64,000 bases of DNA from Hedera helix (Eukaryota > Streptophyta > Magnoliopsida > Apiales > Araliaceae), in the NCBI GenBank assembly GCA_947179155.2, contig OX359267.1:38436998-38500997 (forward strand), written 5' to 3'. Both the position numbers and the translations under genes were made by a program. Under the pieces are notes generated by a model that did no database searches, had not been told where the DNA came from, and saw only the letters and a program-made list of their open reading frames with translations. Each line of letters opens with the position of its first letter. Within the stretch, counting starts at the first letter, position 1. Of the stretch, positions 12,367-24,776 are shown in pieces.

Positions 12367-15300
12367 ATGGAAAAAATGGAACAGTCTTTAAAGAGAAATT
12401 TGGCACTGTTTTTGTTCATTATTTTGGTTTGTTATGTCACTGGACACGAAGGTTGTTTTGAAGAGGAAAGAAAAGGCCTGTTGGAATTGAAGGAGGTCTT
12501 TGGGTTCATGAATCATTCTTCTATTATCAATAATGAGTTTGAGTTTCTTCTTTCTGATTGGGTTAATGATGAAGGAAAAAATGAGTGTTGTGAGTGGTCG
12601 CGAGTCACGTGTAATCATACTACTGGATACGTGATAAAAATATCTCTCGGAAATATGTATCGACTCAACAGCAAGAACTCATGGTCGCTGAATCTCTCTC
12701 TTTTTCGTCCATTTAAAGAACTGCGAAATCTGAATTTATCTTATAATAACATTGATGGTTGGACTAAGAGTGAAGGTACGTAGTTTAACAATATTCAAGT
12801 AGTTAGATTGTTTTTATTTTTCACAAAAAAATTAAAGAAGTTAGGAGAATTTCTATTCTTTTTGTTAGGTTTAGCCTTGTCCAGTTATTTACAGTCTTTA
12901 TCGAATGAATATTAAAAGGTAAAGACATGTATATTTTCTGAGTGTTAAATTTTACATTAGATGGTGAAACAACCTCAGAAAAAAGTTAAAAGTTCGTCCT
13001 CTTAGCAATCAATTCCTTAACAGAATTAATCCTACCAAGCTAAGGTAAAAAAAAATTCATCATTTAAATATTAATTAGACCTCTTTTGTTATTAATACTA
13101 CTATATTATTAAACTGATCGCTGCTATTCTCTCAACCTTTACTATCTTATTATCTTATTGGTAGGTTTGACATCTCTCCATCGTTTAGAGATCTTAGATT
13201 TGAGTTGGAATGATTTTGGTGGCAGTATTCCTTCATTCATATTGGAACTATCTACTCTAAAAGCTCTACATTTGACTGCAATTGGAGTTAATGGATCTTT
13301 ACACAATCAAGGTAGGTGAACTACTTGACGAAATGGATTTTGTATTAACTGTTGAGCCTATACTATGTCATTGCAATCTTTCTTCTATTTTTGGTAGGTG
13401 TTGCATCTCTCCATCATTTGGAGATTTTAGATTTGGCGCTGAATTCTATTGATGGGAGTATCCCTTCGTTCATATGGTCATTATCTTCTCTAAAAGTTCT
13501 CTCTCTTTTTTGGACTGATGTTAATGGATCTTTACCCATGCAAGGTAAATTCTTTTAAAAATTCGGGTTGATGAACTGTTAACATATTTATAACGAATTA
13601 AAGTAAGTGATGGACAAGAATATATTTTGTTTCTTTCCAATTTTATTGAGCGCACATGTTTAATTATTATGTCAAACCTCAAGAAAAGAAATCAATCATT
13701 ATTAAAAAAAAAATCTTCTTCAAGACCTTAACATCTTTTTCTTTTATATAAGAATTTCTAACCGTATACATGTTAGACAAGTATTGGTACATACAATTAT
13801 GGTGAACATTAAAATTGTTGGTTTTCATTGCAGGTTTTTGTGAATTGAAGAAACTTCAAGAGCTAGATTTTAGTTACAACAATCTTGAAGGAACCCTTCC
13901 TCCATGTCTAAACAATTTCACCTCTCTTAGGATGTTAGATCTTCGTAACAACCGATTCACCGGTAACATTTCTTCATCCCTAATAGCTAGGCTCACATCT
14001 CTCGAGTACATTGATCTAAGTCATAATCATTTCGAGGGTTTATTCTCATTCAGCTCATTCGCCAATCATTCCAAGCTTCAGGTGGTTGAAATTGGAAATG
14101 GCAATACCAAATTTGAGGTAGAAACGGAATCTATAGATTGGATTCCCATGTTTCAGTTGAAGAGTCTTGTGTTGACAAATTGTAATCTGAACAAGCTTTT
14201 TGGAGAAGTTCCCAAGTTTCTCTTTCACCAACAAAGATTAAGGGTCCTTGACCTCTCCAGCAATCAGTTGCATGGAAGGTTCCCCTCTTGGCTACTTGAG
14301 AATAATACAGAACTCGAAGTTTTATGTTTGCGAAATAATTCTTTTAGTGGTTTGTTTCATCTCCCATCATTTAGGAATCTTGATGTGAAATGGATGGATA
14401 TCTCAAACAATCACTTCAATGGTGGAATTCAAGCAAACATAGGACAGATGCTTCCATATGTTTATTATCTCAATTTATCTAGAAATCATTTTCATGGTGG
14501 TATCCCATCCTCGATAGGTGACATGAGTGAGTTGATGCATTTGGACTTATCTGTTAATAATTTTTCGGGAGAATTTCCGAATCAAGTGGCAACAGGTTGC
14601 ACATCTTTGTGGGCGTTAGTATTATCACATAACATGTTTCATGGAGAATTTCCCTTAACAAAATTCAATGCAACTCAGATTTCAATCCTAAAGTTGGACG
14701 ACAATCATTTCACAGGGAAACTCTCAAATGATTTTACCGGATTTAATATTGTATTCAAGTTGGTATTCTTGGTGGATATCAGCGATAACTTTTTATCAGG
14801 AGCGATTCCTAATTGGATTAGCAACTTAACTAGTATTTTGGTATTGCGAAATAATTTCTTTGAAGGGCAGATTTCCCATCTCACTAATTTTGATGCAATA
14901 TTCATTGACTTCTCTTACAATTCTCTTACAGGATCTTTACCTCCTTTTACAAAAAATATGTCTCTACTCGAGCATCTTCATTTACAGGGAAATAAATTTA
15001 CTGGATCTATACCAGAATCTTATGCTAATCTATCAAGGTTATTGACGTTGGACCTCAATGATAACAAATTATCTGGAAATATTCCTAAGTTTATTGGTGC
15101 ACTCTCAAGCTTAAGAATCCTTTTGCTGGGAAGGAATTACTTTAGTGGTTCTATTCCAATTGAATTGTGTTACTTGAGAAACATAAGCTTGTTAGATCTC
15201 TCCTACAACTCTTTTTCTGGGTCTATACCTAAATGCTTGCCTAATATAACCGGTCCTAGCAATCTTGCCTTTAGTGAAGGAAATTCTATTTCTTATTCTT

Positions 15301-16031
15301 TTGGGCGACAAGCATCATATACCTATGAAAGTAGTCTAAGTACATTTATCGACGACTTTGTTGATTTCTCGGAAATTCTAGACGAAGTGGATTTTAGAAC
15401 GAAAGGAAGGCATAACTCCTATAAAGGTAGCATTCTTGATTTTATATCAGGATGGGATTTATCATGTAACAACCTGACTGGCGAAATCCCCATCCAAATG
15501 GGCATGTTGTCTCAGATTCGTGCTTTAAATTTGTCCCACAATCAGTTAACTGGATCCATTCCAAAACTTTTTTCCCAGTTAGCTCTAATCGAGAGCTTGG
15601 ACCTTTCTTTCAATAGTTTAAGTGGAGAAATTCCATTAGAATTGGTTAATTTAACTTTTTTGGCAGTTTTTATTGTGGCTCACAATAATTTATCCGGCAG
15701 AGTTCCTGAAATGAAAGCACAATTTGGGACTTTCCCAAAAGAAAGCTATGAAGGGAATCCATTTCTTTGTGGACCACAAATTGAGAAAAACTGTACAACT
15801 CTTGTTACTTCATCTTCGCCAATTGCATCTTCAGATGAAGATGAAGAGAAATGGTATGAAATTGATCTTGTTTTCTTCTATGCAAGTTTTGTTGGGACGT
15901 ACTTTATGTTCTTGTTAGGAACTGCTACTCTTCTGTATATTAACTCTCACTGGCGAAAAAGGTGGTTTACTCTGGTTAAGGACTGTATGTACTCATGTTA
16001 CTACTTCCTTCGTGATTTTCTTCATGTATAG
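12367..16031 (+). CDS. LRR receptor-like protein (RLP), Cuscuta-receptor / AtRLP1 type
   Basis: Four exons keep one frame: 12367-12775, 13165-13311, 13398-13544, 13834-16031 (2901 nt, 966 aa). All introns are phase 1 with GT/AG ends. Order: signal peptide (residues 1-27), LRR N-terminal cap with CFEEERKGLLELKE and ECCEWSRVTC (about 30-85), roughly 25 LRRs of LxxLxLxxNxLxGxIP type, a non-LRR island (about 705-767, from NITGPSNLAF to YKGSILDFIS), final LRRs, a cap with CGPQIEKNC, an acidic SSDEDEEKWYEID stretch, one transmembrane helix (about 910-935) and a short basic tail starting HWRKRW. There is no kinase domain, so signalling would need adaptor kinases such as SOBIR1 and BAK1 (family knowledge). 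The protein is expected at the plasma membrane, sensing an extracellular ligand; the ligand is unknown. Length and architecture are normal for the family and no break is seen. It is the only intact copy of a local cluster. Confidence 0.92.
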
Positions 16032-16070
16032 CCCGTCTGCTGAATGAAACAAGCTTACTTATTGAAATTT

Positions 16071-16793
16071 CTGTCAGTTATGTTAAGAGTTAAAATAGTT
16101 TGACAATCAGTGCTTCTTGTATAATTATTTCAATTATGATCAAATTTTACATATTCAAAGTTAAGAATATTTCCGAGTCGTAATATAGTCAAATTCTATT
16201 TTACCTTATACCTTGTACAATGTGAGAATTTACCATCTGAATATACCTAGCTACTGTAGTAAGTTGAATGGAAGGTTCCCTATTGGAAAACTATAACAAG
16301 ATATAACAGTGAGAAGAATAGTAAATTGGATGCACATCCTCCGGTCCTTTAAATTTTACAAGACTATCCCTGATTCTAACTTTAAAACACCAATAATTTA
16401 TCCAAAAGGTCTAGATAAATCTAAATACAAAATCAATACGACTAATTCCAACTCAAACCCAAATACAAATTAATGTCACACAAGCCCAAATATAAAGGAG
16501 AGTTTTGCACTTTAGTCCACATAATTCCCTGTCAATTGTGTTAAGAGTTAAAATAGTTTAGCATTCAGTACTTCTTGTATAATTATTTCAGTTATGATCA
16601 AAATTTACATATTCAAAATTTAGAATATTTATTTGTCTGAGTCGTATTATACTCAAATTCTATTTTACCTTGTACCTTTTGCAACGTGAGAATATATCAT
16701 CTAAATATACCTAGTGGCTAGTGCAGTAAGTTGGACAGAAGGTTCCCTCTATTGGAAAACTAGAACAAGATATAAGCAAATTGGATGCACATA
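16071..16793. repeat. Tandem duplication in the RLP 3' flank
   Basis: Unit 1 (16071-16336) and unit 2 (16529-16793) align along their length, from ctgtcagttatgttaagag to aaattggatgcacat, with an offset of 458 bases. Unit 1 begins 40 bases after the RLP stop codon, so the duplicated DNA probably includes the polyadenylation region and may give two alternative 3' ends. Bases 16337-16528 are unique and show nothing else. Confidence 0.8.
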
Positions 16794-16806
16794 CATTATA
16801 ATAAAA

Positions 16807-17220
16807 CACTAAAAGTCCAATAGAAAAAATTCCTTCGAAAATATATTAATTTCGACGGAAAAGATGGTCATAAATAATTTCGTCGACATTATGCTAGTTC
16901 CAACGGAATTATGTCAGAAATAATAAATGCAAAAGACCGCGAGTAGCTCCTGCTAACGCCAAACATATAATCGACGAAATAATATAATTTCGACAAAAAT
17001 TTCGTCAAAATTAATTTATTTTCGAAAGACTTAATTTCGACGGAATTTCGTCAGAAATAACATATTAAAACCCTGGCATCACTTTCTCCCTTGCCACACC
17101 TCTTATTTTCCTCTTTCTCTCATTTCGTTCAGATTCTCTCACTCTTCTCCCTCTTCGTATGTCGACCTCCTCCATCTTCGTCCCAGGTCCGTCAACCTCC
17201 TCCGTCCGATTAACAGGTAT
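16807..17220. mobile_element. CACTA (En/Spm-like) transposon terminus
   Basis: The end CACTAAAAG at 16807 follows an A-rich target. Within the next 260 bases come repeated subterminal motifs in both orientations: aatttcgacggaa near 16849 and 17035, and ttcgtcgaaat-like units near 16880, 16977 and 17045. Dense inverted subterminal repeats beside a CACTA end are typical of this superfamily. A pyrimidine-rich stretch follows to about 17215. The rest of the element is missing, because the sequence gives way to the Tekay LTR near 17300. Confidence 0.7.
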
Positions 17221-17299
17221 AAAAATTGGTTAAATGTTTACATATTAAAAAGATATGAAACTTGCATCTAAATATCATGATTGAATTTACATATGAACC

Positions 17300-19260
17300 C
17301 AATACATAATACTTTGAGTAGGGTTAGAGAACTTGCTCAATAATACTTTGAGTATGGTTAAAGAACTTGTCTTGTTTGTTGATTATTGCTAACCAATTCA
17401 ATTTACTATCATTTGAACAGACCTAACAATTTATCAAGTTGATCTTTCAATTAGTATCATGTATAAGTTAATATAATAACATTTGTATATCTTACCAACA
17501 CTTAATCACATATTTAAATAATTAAGGAATATAAAACACTTAGGAAATATTATCATTATTTGATAATATTTTAATCACAAAAACCTTCATTAATCATCTG
17601 ATATATTTTAAACTTCTATCTAATATTATTAATCATTTAATAATATTTTATTCACTTTATAATATTATTAATCATTTAATAATATTTTATTAATCATTTA
17701 ATAATACTTTATTAACTTTATAATATTATTAATCCTTTAATAATATTTTTTTCATTTTCTAATATTATAAATTATTTAATAATATTTTATTTATTTTCTA
17801 ATATTATTAATCATTTAATAATACTTTATTGACTTTATAATATTATTAATCTTTTAATAATATTTTATTCATATTATTAATCATTTACTAATATTTTATT
17901 AACTTTATAATATTATTAATCCTTTAATAATATTTATTCTCTTTTACCTATTAATTTAACTTTCCATAATGTTTAAATTCCTTTTATTGGATCCAAAAAT
18001 AATAAAATAATTTGTAAAATATTTTTTATTTTCTGACCCGATCCGACCCAGCCAAAATCGATCCGACCCAGCCAAAATCGACCCGACCCGACCCAGTCTG
18101 AAAATAATTTTTCAAACTGTCTGGTTCACCGTTGCGACAGTAACTTGAAGAAAGTTTCACCGCTGCGGCGGTAGATTAAATTTTCAATTACAGAATATTT
18201 CACCGCTGCGGCGGTGAGACTTACTGTTGTGGTAGTAGCTCTGTTTTTCAAAATAATAATTTTTCAACTTTGATTTCTTTTGTTCAAACTTGCATAAAAT
18301 AAAATCTACACATCCAAATGACACAAAATTAGTGTTGTTATCTTCCTAACTTCTTGTTTTATAACATTTCATGGTTTGATCACATTTTTGAAAACGTTTT
18401 GACATGAAAGAGCCATAACTTCTTTGTTTTTTTTTATATTTTTGAGAGATTCAAGTTGTGTTGTCTTCATAACTCATACATACAACTTTCTAGCCATTGA
18501 AATCACATATCTAACTTGTACATTTCAAACTACAATAATAAATAACACTTAGCCACCTAGGGTTTACCGGTAAAATATTATATGAACTTTTCTTCCATTT
18601 ATTTGCATATCATAGATATAAATACATGTAATAAACATATCAAAACATGAATATATCTATATATCATAGTTTTAAACTTCTAGAACATCTAAATAACTTT
18701 TGATCGATTAAATATACATTTTGATCATAGAAAACATATATAGACCCTTAAAATGAAATAAGGAAGAGGTAAAACACTTTTCAACCTCTTGGACTTGAAT
18801 TTTCTTCTTCTTTTGGCTATGAACTTTGTTAGTAACTCCACTTTGACTATTCTCTAGCAATTTTCTTTGTGGATTCTCAAAGTTACAAGAATTCTCTTAC
18901 CTTTCTCTCTTGGAAGCTCTCTCTTTTCTCTCTTTTTGTTTTAGCAAATGACTAACCAACACAACCAAGGTGTGGAGCATTCTATTTATAGAACTTCTTT
19001 AATCACCATCAACATTCATTAATCAACTAACATTGGTTAAATTATGAGCTAATCTAGATTACTATTTGATGGATTGACATAAGGATTGACAAGTTGATTG
19101 ACTGGGGTGGTTGAGCAACTAAAGTGAAATGTGAAATTGAAGCAACATAGCTCAACAAGCCACCCCATGTGGGGGCCCCTCCTTGACCGACCAAATGGGT
19201 TTTCCCCTATTTTTGATTTATTTTTATAGTTTTTATATACATATATACACACATATATAC

Positions 19261-19295
<35 letters not shown>

Positions 19296-19729
19296 GACCA
19301 ATCTTAACTTTCATTTAGGCTCCACTTTGAACTTAAGAATTAAATGTGTTTGGCTCATTCATTTAATTTGTTTGGGCTTAATTTATTTATTCCATTGAGC
19401 TCCCATCTAACTAACTCAAGCTATATTTAATTAAAACAAATATTTGGCTAGTTTAATTATAACATTATCCAACATTTAATTTAATACATGAGCTACTAGG
19501 TTAATTAATTGGACCTAGTTTAATACCTCATTTAGACTTAAAAATATAATCCAATTATATTTGCTTTAATTAATTTTATCACCTTACTTTATTATTAAAT
19601 AAATACACACATACATAAGTATATTCATTTAATTACATCAATGCACAATTAATTAGTACAAAATTTTTAATTCATTACTAATTATTTAATAATTACAATT
19701 ACAATGACATAAAATTCGTGGTCATTACA
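17300..19729 (-). repeat. Tekay element, left (3') LTR, truncated
   Basis: It aligns with 28860-31305 of the right LTR and ends GGTCATTACA at 19729. It contains tandem aacttgctcaataatacttt subrepeats (17310-17370), an AT-rich array of attaatcatttaataatatt units (17560-17940), a gacccgacccagcc block (18035-18100), four ccgctgcggcgg-type palindromes (18126-18237) and a (TG)n(TA)n run (19260-19294). The counterpart of right-LTR bases 27870 to about 28840 is absent. Confidence 0.85.
18126..18237. repeat. Palindrome array in left Tekay LTR (4 units)
   Basis: Four short palindromes of the form caccgctgcggcggtg occur at about 18126-18142, 18157-18173, 18200-18217 and 18221-18237, in a GC-rich patch within AT-rich LTR. 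The right LTR has seven such units. Confidence 0.85.
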
Positions 19730-19743
19730 TTCTTCCCCCTTAT
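19730..19743 (-). other. Polypurine tract of the Tekay element
   Basis: On the minus strand the bases read ataagggggaagaa directly before the LTR start TGTAATGACC. This is the expected plus-strand priming site and confirms that the element runs right to left. Confidence 0.8.
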
Positions 19744-19775
19744 AAGAATTTCGTCCCCGGAATTTCAAATTTAAA

Positions 19776-20816
19776 CTACTCAAAAAGATTCGGATAGTTA
19801 GTTCTCATCTTTTCTTTAAGTTCCCACGTAGCTTCTTCAGCATTGTAGTTTCTCCAAAGGACTTTAACAGAATATATAACCCTATTTCGTAATTTCTGCT
19901 CTTTTCTATCTAATATCTTGACAGGAATTTCTTCATATGATAAGTCTTTTTCAACTTGTATTGGCTCATAGGATATGACGTGCTTGTAATCAGGCTTGTA
20001 TGGCCACAACACTAACACGTGAAACATATTATGAATATACTCCAGTTCATGAGGTAAAGCTACATCGTACACCACTTCACCCACTCTCTTTAATATTTCG
20101 AATGGTTATATGAACCTCAGACTCAGTTTCTCCTTCTTTCCAAATCTGATCTTTCCTTTCCAAGGAGATACCTTCATGAACACAAAACTCCCTACTTCAA
20201 AATCTCTCTTCTGTCGATGTAGGTCTACATATTTCTTCTGGCAATCCTGAGTTGCTACTAGTCGAGCTCTTATTACCCTCATAATTTCTACGATCTGTTG
20301 AACCAATTTCTGCCCCAACAGTCGACCTTCTCCTACCTTATCCCAACATAGAGGTGTTCTACATTTCCTTCCATACAAAGCTTCATAAGGCAGCATGTCT
20401 ATGCTCGCATGATAACTATTATTATATGCAAACTCCACTAATGGTAGATGGTCCTCCCAATTGCCCTTGAAATCCATCACCCAGGCTCTAAGCATATCTT
20501 TTAATGTCTGAATTGTTATCTCACTTTGTCCATCAATTTGCGGATGATACGTTGTAATCATTTTTAACTGCGTCCCCATTCTCTCCTGAAGACTCCTCCA
20601 GAATTTTGACGTGAAGCGCGGATCCTTATCTGACACAATTGATATCGGCACTTCATGTCTTGAAACTATCTCTTTTATGTACAGTTTAGCCAACTGATCC
20701 AAACTGAACTTATTCTTAATCGGTAAAAAGTGCGCTGACTTTGTTAGTCGATCCACAATCACCCATATTGCGTCGTATCCCCTTTGTGTTGCTGGAAGTC
20801 CTACCACAAAACTCAT
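19776..20816 (-). pseudogene. Tekay integrase core and C-terminal chromodomain
   Basis: The integrase core covers 20106-20816. The three catalytic acidic residues are visible in VDRLTKSAHFLP, SDKDPRFTSKFW and GQSEITIQTL, followed by the GRKCRTPLCW region. A single in-frame TAA just after SLRFI at about 20105 separates it from 19776-20084, which contains GEVVYDVALP, HNMFHVLVL, a YEPIQVEKDLSYEE block and a VKVLWRNYNAEEATWE chromodomain-like end. That C-terminus is the signature of Tekay/Del chromoviruses, which direct insertion toward marked chromatin (family knowledge). Confidence 0.9.
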
Positions 20817-21693
20817 CGTGATATGCTCCTATTTTCTTTCAGGAATCTCTAACGGTTGTAATAATCCACTCAGTCTTTGATGTTCAGCCTTTAGCCTCTG
20901 ATAAGTTAGACATCAACTGATACATTCTGTAACCTCCCTTTTCATATTTAGCCACAAAAAATGATGACGTAGATCTTGATACATCTTCGTGCTACTCAGG
21001 TGTATCGAGTATCTCGTATTATGAGCCTCTTGCAAAATCTTCTCTCGTAATTTAGGCATTAACAGTACCCAAACACGATTTTCAAACCTTAGCAGTCATT
21101 TGTTATCTACCTTGAACTTGACTTCTTCCCCATTAGTCATCATCTTCCTTATTCTATCGCATTTTTTATCTTTGTCTTGAGTCTCCTTCACCTTATCTAA
21201 CAAGGTTGGGCTTGCTTCCATTGCTATTGACTCATTTAAAATTTTCACCTCCAACTCCATTCAAGTCATTTCTCTTATTAGTTCTTCTTGATCTGTCAAA
21301 ACAAATAACTTCTCTCTGCTTTTTCTGCTTAGAGTATCAGCTACCACATTTGGCCTTGCTGGGATGATATAGAATTTCATAATAATAATCTTTGATCAAT
21401 TATAATCATCTCTGTTGTCTCATATTCAACTCCTTTTGTGTGAAGATATACTTCAGACTCTTATGATCTGTGAATATCTCACACTTTTCTCCATATAAAT
21501 AATGCCTCTAAATTTTAATAGCAAACACTACCGCTGCCAACTCCAAGTCATGGGTAGGGTATCCCTTCTCATAATCTTTTAATTGTCTTGGTGTATACAC
21601 AATGACCTTGCCGTTCTGCATAAGCACACAACCTAGTCCCTTGTGCGATGCATCACTATAAACAGTAAAACCTCTCGTGTCGTCTAGTAAAGT
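20817..21693 (-). pseudogene. Tekay RNase H and integrase zinc-binding remnants
   Basis: Reading right to left with several stops, the RNase H motifs are VYSDASHKGLGCVL, DLELAAVVFA, FTDHKSLKYIF and KANVVADTLSRK. The HHCC-type zinc-binding region of integrase follows, with HNTRYSIHLSSTKMY and a CIS-stop-CLTYQR remnant. In-frame stops at several sites make the stretch non-functional. It links reverse transcriptase (upstream on the minus strand) to the integrase core. Confidence 0.8.
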
Positions 21694-22860
21694 TTACACA
21701 GGTGCTTCACTAAGTCTCTTCTTTAACTCCTGAAAACTCTCCTCGCACTTCTCCGTCCATACATACTTCACTGTTTTCCTTGTCAAATTTGTCAACGGCG
21801 TCGCTATCTTTGAAAAATCTTTGATAAATCTCCGATAGTAACCTACTAGTCTTAAGAAACTCTTAATCTCCGTCGGCGTCCTTGGTTGTTCCCAATTCAT
21901 CATCGCTTCCACTTTTGCAGGATCTACTGAAACTCCCTCCTTGTCAATAACATGACCTAGAAATTGAACTTTCTCCAATAAGAATTCACACTTCAAAATT
22001 TTGGCATATAACTGATTCTTTCTTAATATCTCCAATATCAATCTTAAATGTTTGGCGTGCTTCTCTTTTGTTTTGGAATAAACCAAAATATCGTCAATGA
22101 ACATAACTACAAATTTATCCAAGTACTACTTGAATATTATGTTCATCATGTCCATAAATGCGGCTGGCGCATTCGTCAGTCCAAACGATATCACCAGAAA
22201 CTCATAATGGCCGTAACGAGTTCTGAATGTCATCTTGGGTATATCTTCCTTCCTTATTTTTAACTGATGATAACCAGTCCTTAAGTCAATCTTTGAAAAG
22301 TACTTCGCCCCTTTTAGTTGATCAAATAGATCGTCAATTCATAACAACATGTACTTGTTCTTAATCGTTACTTTGTTTAACTCTCTATAGTCTATACAAA
22401 GTCTCATCGATCCATCATTCTTCTTTACAAACAGCACATGTGCTCCCCATGGAGAAACACTCGGCTGAATGTACTTTCTATCTAACAATTCTTGTAACTG
22501 AACCATTAACTCTCTCATCTATACCGGAGTCATCCTATATGGTGCCTTTGATATCGGTGCTGTCTCCGGTACTAAATCAATCACGAATTCTATCTCCCTA
22601 TCTGGCAGAAGATCTGACAGTTCATCTGGGAAAACATCTATGAATTCTTTAACTACTGGTATATAATCCATCTCAGGGTTCACCATTTGTGTATCCACTA
22701 CATATGCCAGATATCCTACACATCATTTTCTCAGTAATTTCTTGGCCTGCATCATCGTCTGACAACAAGATTGACTTGACGACTTGTTGCCATAAAATAC
22801 GACCTTAGACTTATTTGGTGTCTTAAGGTGTATACACTTCTTCTGACAATCAATTACCGC
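21694..22860 (-). pseudogene. Tekay reverse transcriptase
   Basis: Minus-strand motifs in order are GAHVLFVKKNDGSMRLCIDY, RELNKVTIKNKY, FSKIDLRTGYHQ, ISFGLTNAPAAFMDMMN and the catalytic FIDDILVYSK (here F in place of the usual Y/F-x-D-D first residue), then LGHVIDKEGVSVDPAKVEA in the thumb. Stops occur, for example after KYMLL and after MNIIFK. The order protease, reverse transcriptase, RNase H, integrase identifies Ty3/gypsy. Confidence 0.9.
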
Positions 22861-23420
22861 TCAATGGTTAAACAACCAGTCCATTCCGAGTAGAACGTCA
22901 AACTCCTCCAACCGTATCGGAATTAAATTCACACTCAACTTCTGACCCCTGATTTCTACACAACCGTTTCTATGTATATACTCTACAGGAATCACTTCTT
23001 TATTTGTAACTTCAATATTCATAGGGTTTTCTAACTTTTCTGTAGGCAATTTTAACCGTTTAGCGAAATCATCAGACACAAATGAACAAGTAGCACCCGT
23101 ATCAAACAATACATAAGCATTTATATCATTGATTGGAATAATACCTGACACTACGTCTTTTGATTCTACGGCCTCTTGCATAGTCATGTTGAAAGTCCGT
23201 GCTATCAGCTTGCTTTGTTGTACCGACCCTCCAATGGTAAGCTTACTGTTGTTTCCTTTGTATCCACTTCCTCCGTCATTCTTCTTTTTCGGACAATCCT
23301 TGATCTGATGGTCCACAGCTCCACATAAGAAACAACCACCTCCCTTCTTAGGTCTGGGATAATTAGGAGCGATGTGTCATTCTTGTCCACAATTATAGCA
23401 AACGTTCTTCCCCTTCATAC
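22861..23420 (-). pseudogene. Tekay protease and gag zinc knuckles
   Basis: The aspartic protease has the active-site motif DTGATCSFVS and the later LLGMDWLFNH, characteristic of Ty3/gypsy. N-terminal to it are CCHC knuckles: an intact CFLCGAVDHQIKDC and, further upstream, CYNCGQEWHIAPNY in which the last Cys is replaced. Frame breaks lie between knuckle and protease. Confidence 0.85.
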
Positions 23421-24776
23421 ATTCACCCGAATGATTCTTCCCACATTTACTGCATTTGATCCCTCTATTCTGATCTCTTCCCTAGGGTGTTCCTGAATTG
23501 TTGTTGTTCCACTTGCGCTTGTTATTACTGTTGCCTCAGCTGTTATTATTCTTACTTCCACCCTCACTCCTCTTCTTATTCCTTTTTTTATTATACTTAG
23601 GCAATGCCTCGTTACCTCCTTCAACTATTATTGATTTCTCCAGTAAAATTGAGAACGAATTAATTTGTAGTACTGCCACCTTGTTAAATATCCAAGGTTT
23701 CAATCCATACTCAAATCTCTGAGCCTTGTGTTCCTCCGTGTCTACCTGATGCAGAGCGAACCTGATGCAGAGCGAACCTGACCAGCTCATTAAATTTTGC
23801 CGCATACTCAGGTACCGGCATATTTTCTTGCTTCAATTCTAGAAATTTCACCTCCATTATACTTTTCATACTTTTTGGAAAGTAGTTCTCATCAAATATC
23901 TCCTTAAATCTCGCTCAAGACACAACACCTTCCCCAGCCCTATTATGATTGACTTTTCACCAAAAATTGGCTTCTCTTCTCATCATATAAGTAGCAAAAA
24001 TAGTCTTTTGCTCCTCCGCCATTCTCAAAATAACAAACGTCTTTTCTATTTTCTTTATCCAAGACTAGGCTTATATTGGGTCTGTCGTTCCCCTAAACTC
24101 CGGCGGTCCGACTACTTTGAAGTCTGTGAAGTTTGCCAATTGATTCTACGATGGTGACGGATTGGCTACTTTTGGGTGTCAATTCTGCATCGCCTCAACT
24201 AGCATGTCGACGAAGTTCTGCATTGGGTCTACATTGTGTCCCTTTCGTCGTTGTTAACTGATTCTTCTACCCCTTAGTTTCTTGCTTGTTTCTTACATAT
24301 TTTATTGCTTCAATTCTAGAAATTTCACCACTATTCTACTTTTCATACTTTTTGAAAAGTAGTTCTCATCAAATATCTCCTTAAATCTCGTTCAAGACAC
24401 CACACCTTCCCCATCCCTATTCTGATTGGCTTTCCACCAAAAATTGGCTTCTCCTCTCGTCATATAAGTAGAAAAAATAGTTTTTTGCTCCTCCGCCACT
24501 CTCGAAATAACAAACGCCTTTTCTATTTTCTTTATCCAAGACTGGGCTTATATTGGGTCTGTCGTTCCCCTAAACTCCGACGGTCCGACTGCTTTAAAGT
24601 CTTTGAAGTTTGCCAATTGATTATGCGGTGGTGGCGGATTGGCTATTACTGGGTGTCGATTTTGCATCGCCTCAGCTATCATGTCGACGAAGTTCTGCAT
24701 TGGGTCTACATTGCATCCCCCTCGACGTTATTAACTGATTCTTCTACACCTTAGTTTCTTGCTGGTTGTCTACGTG
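23421..24776 (-). pseudogene. Tekay gag with internal tandem duplication
   Basis: The start of gag reads MQNFVDMIAEAMQNRHPV, then NFKDFKAVGPSEFRGTTDP, AQSWIKKIEKAF and TYMTRGEANFWW, the retrotransposon gag core. A 477-bp segment is present twice in tandem (23821-24297 and 24298-24776), so the gag core is duplicated head to tail. Both copies have stops. Unit-to-unit differences are scattered. Confidence 0.8.

Noticed and set aside
12367..16031. Receptor kinase instead of receptor-like protein
   Set aside because: After the transmembrane helix only about 30 residues remain before the stop and no kinase motifs occur in the next kilobase.
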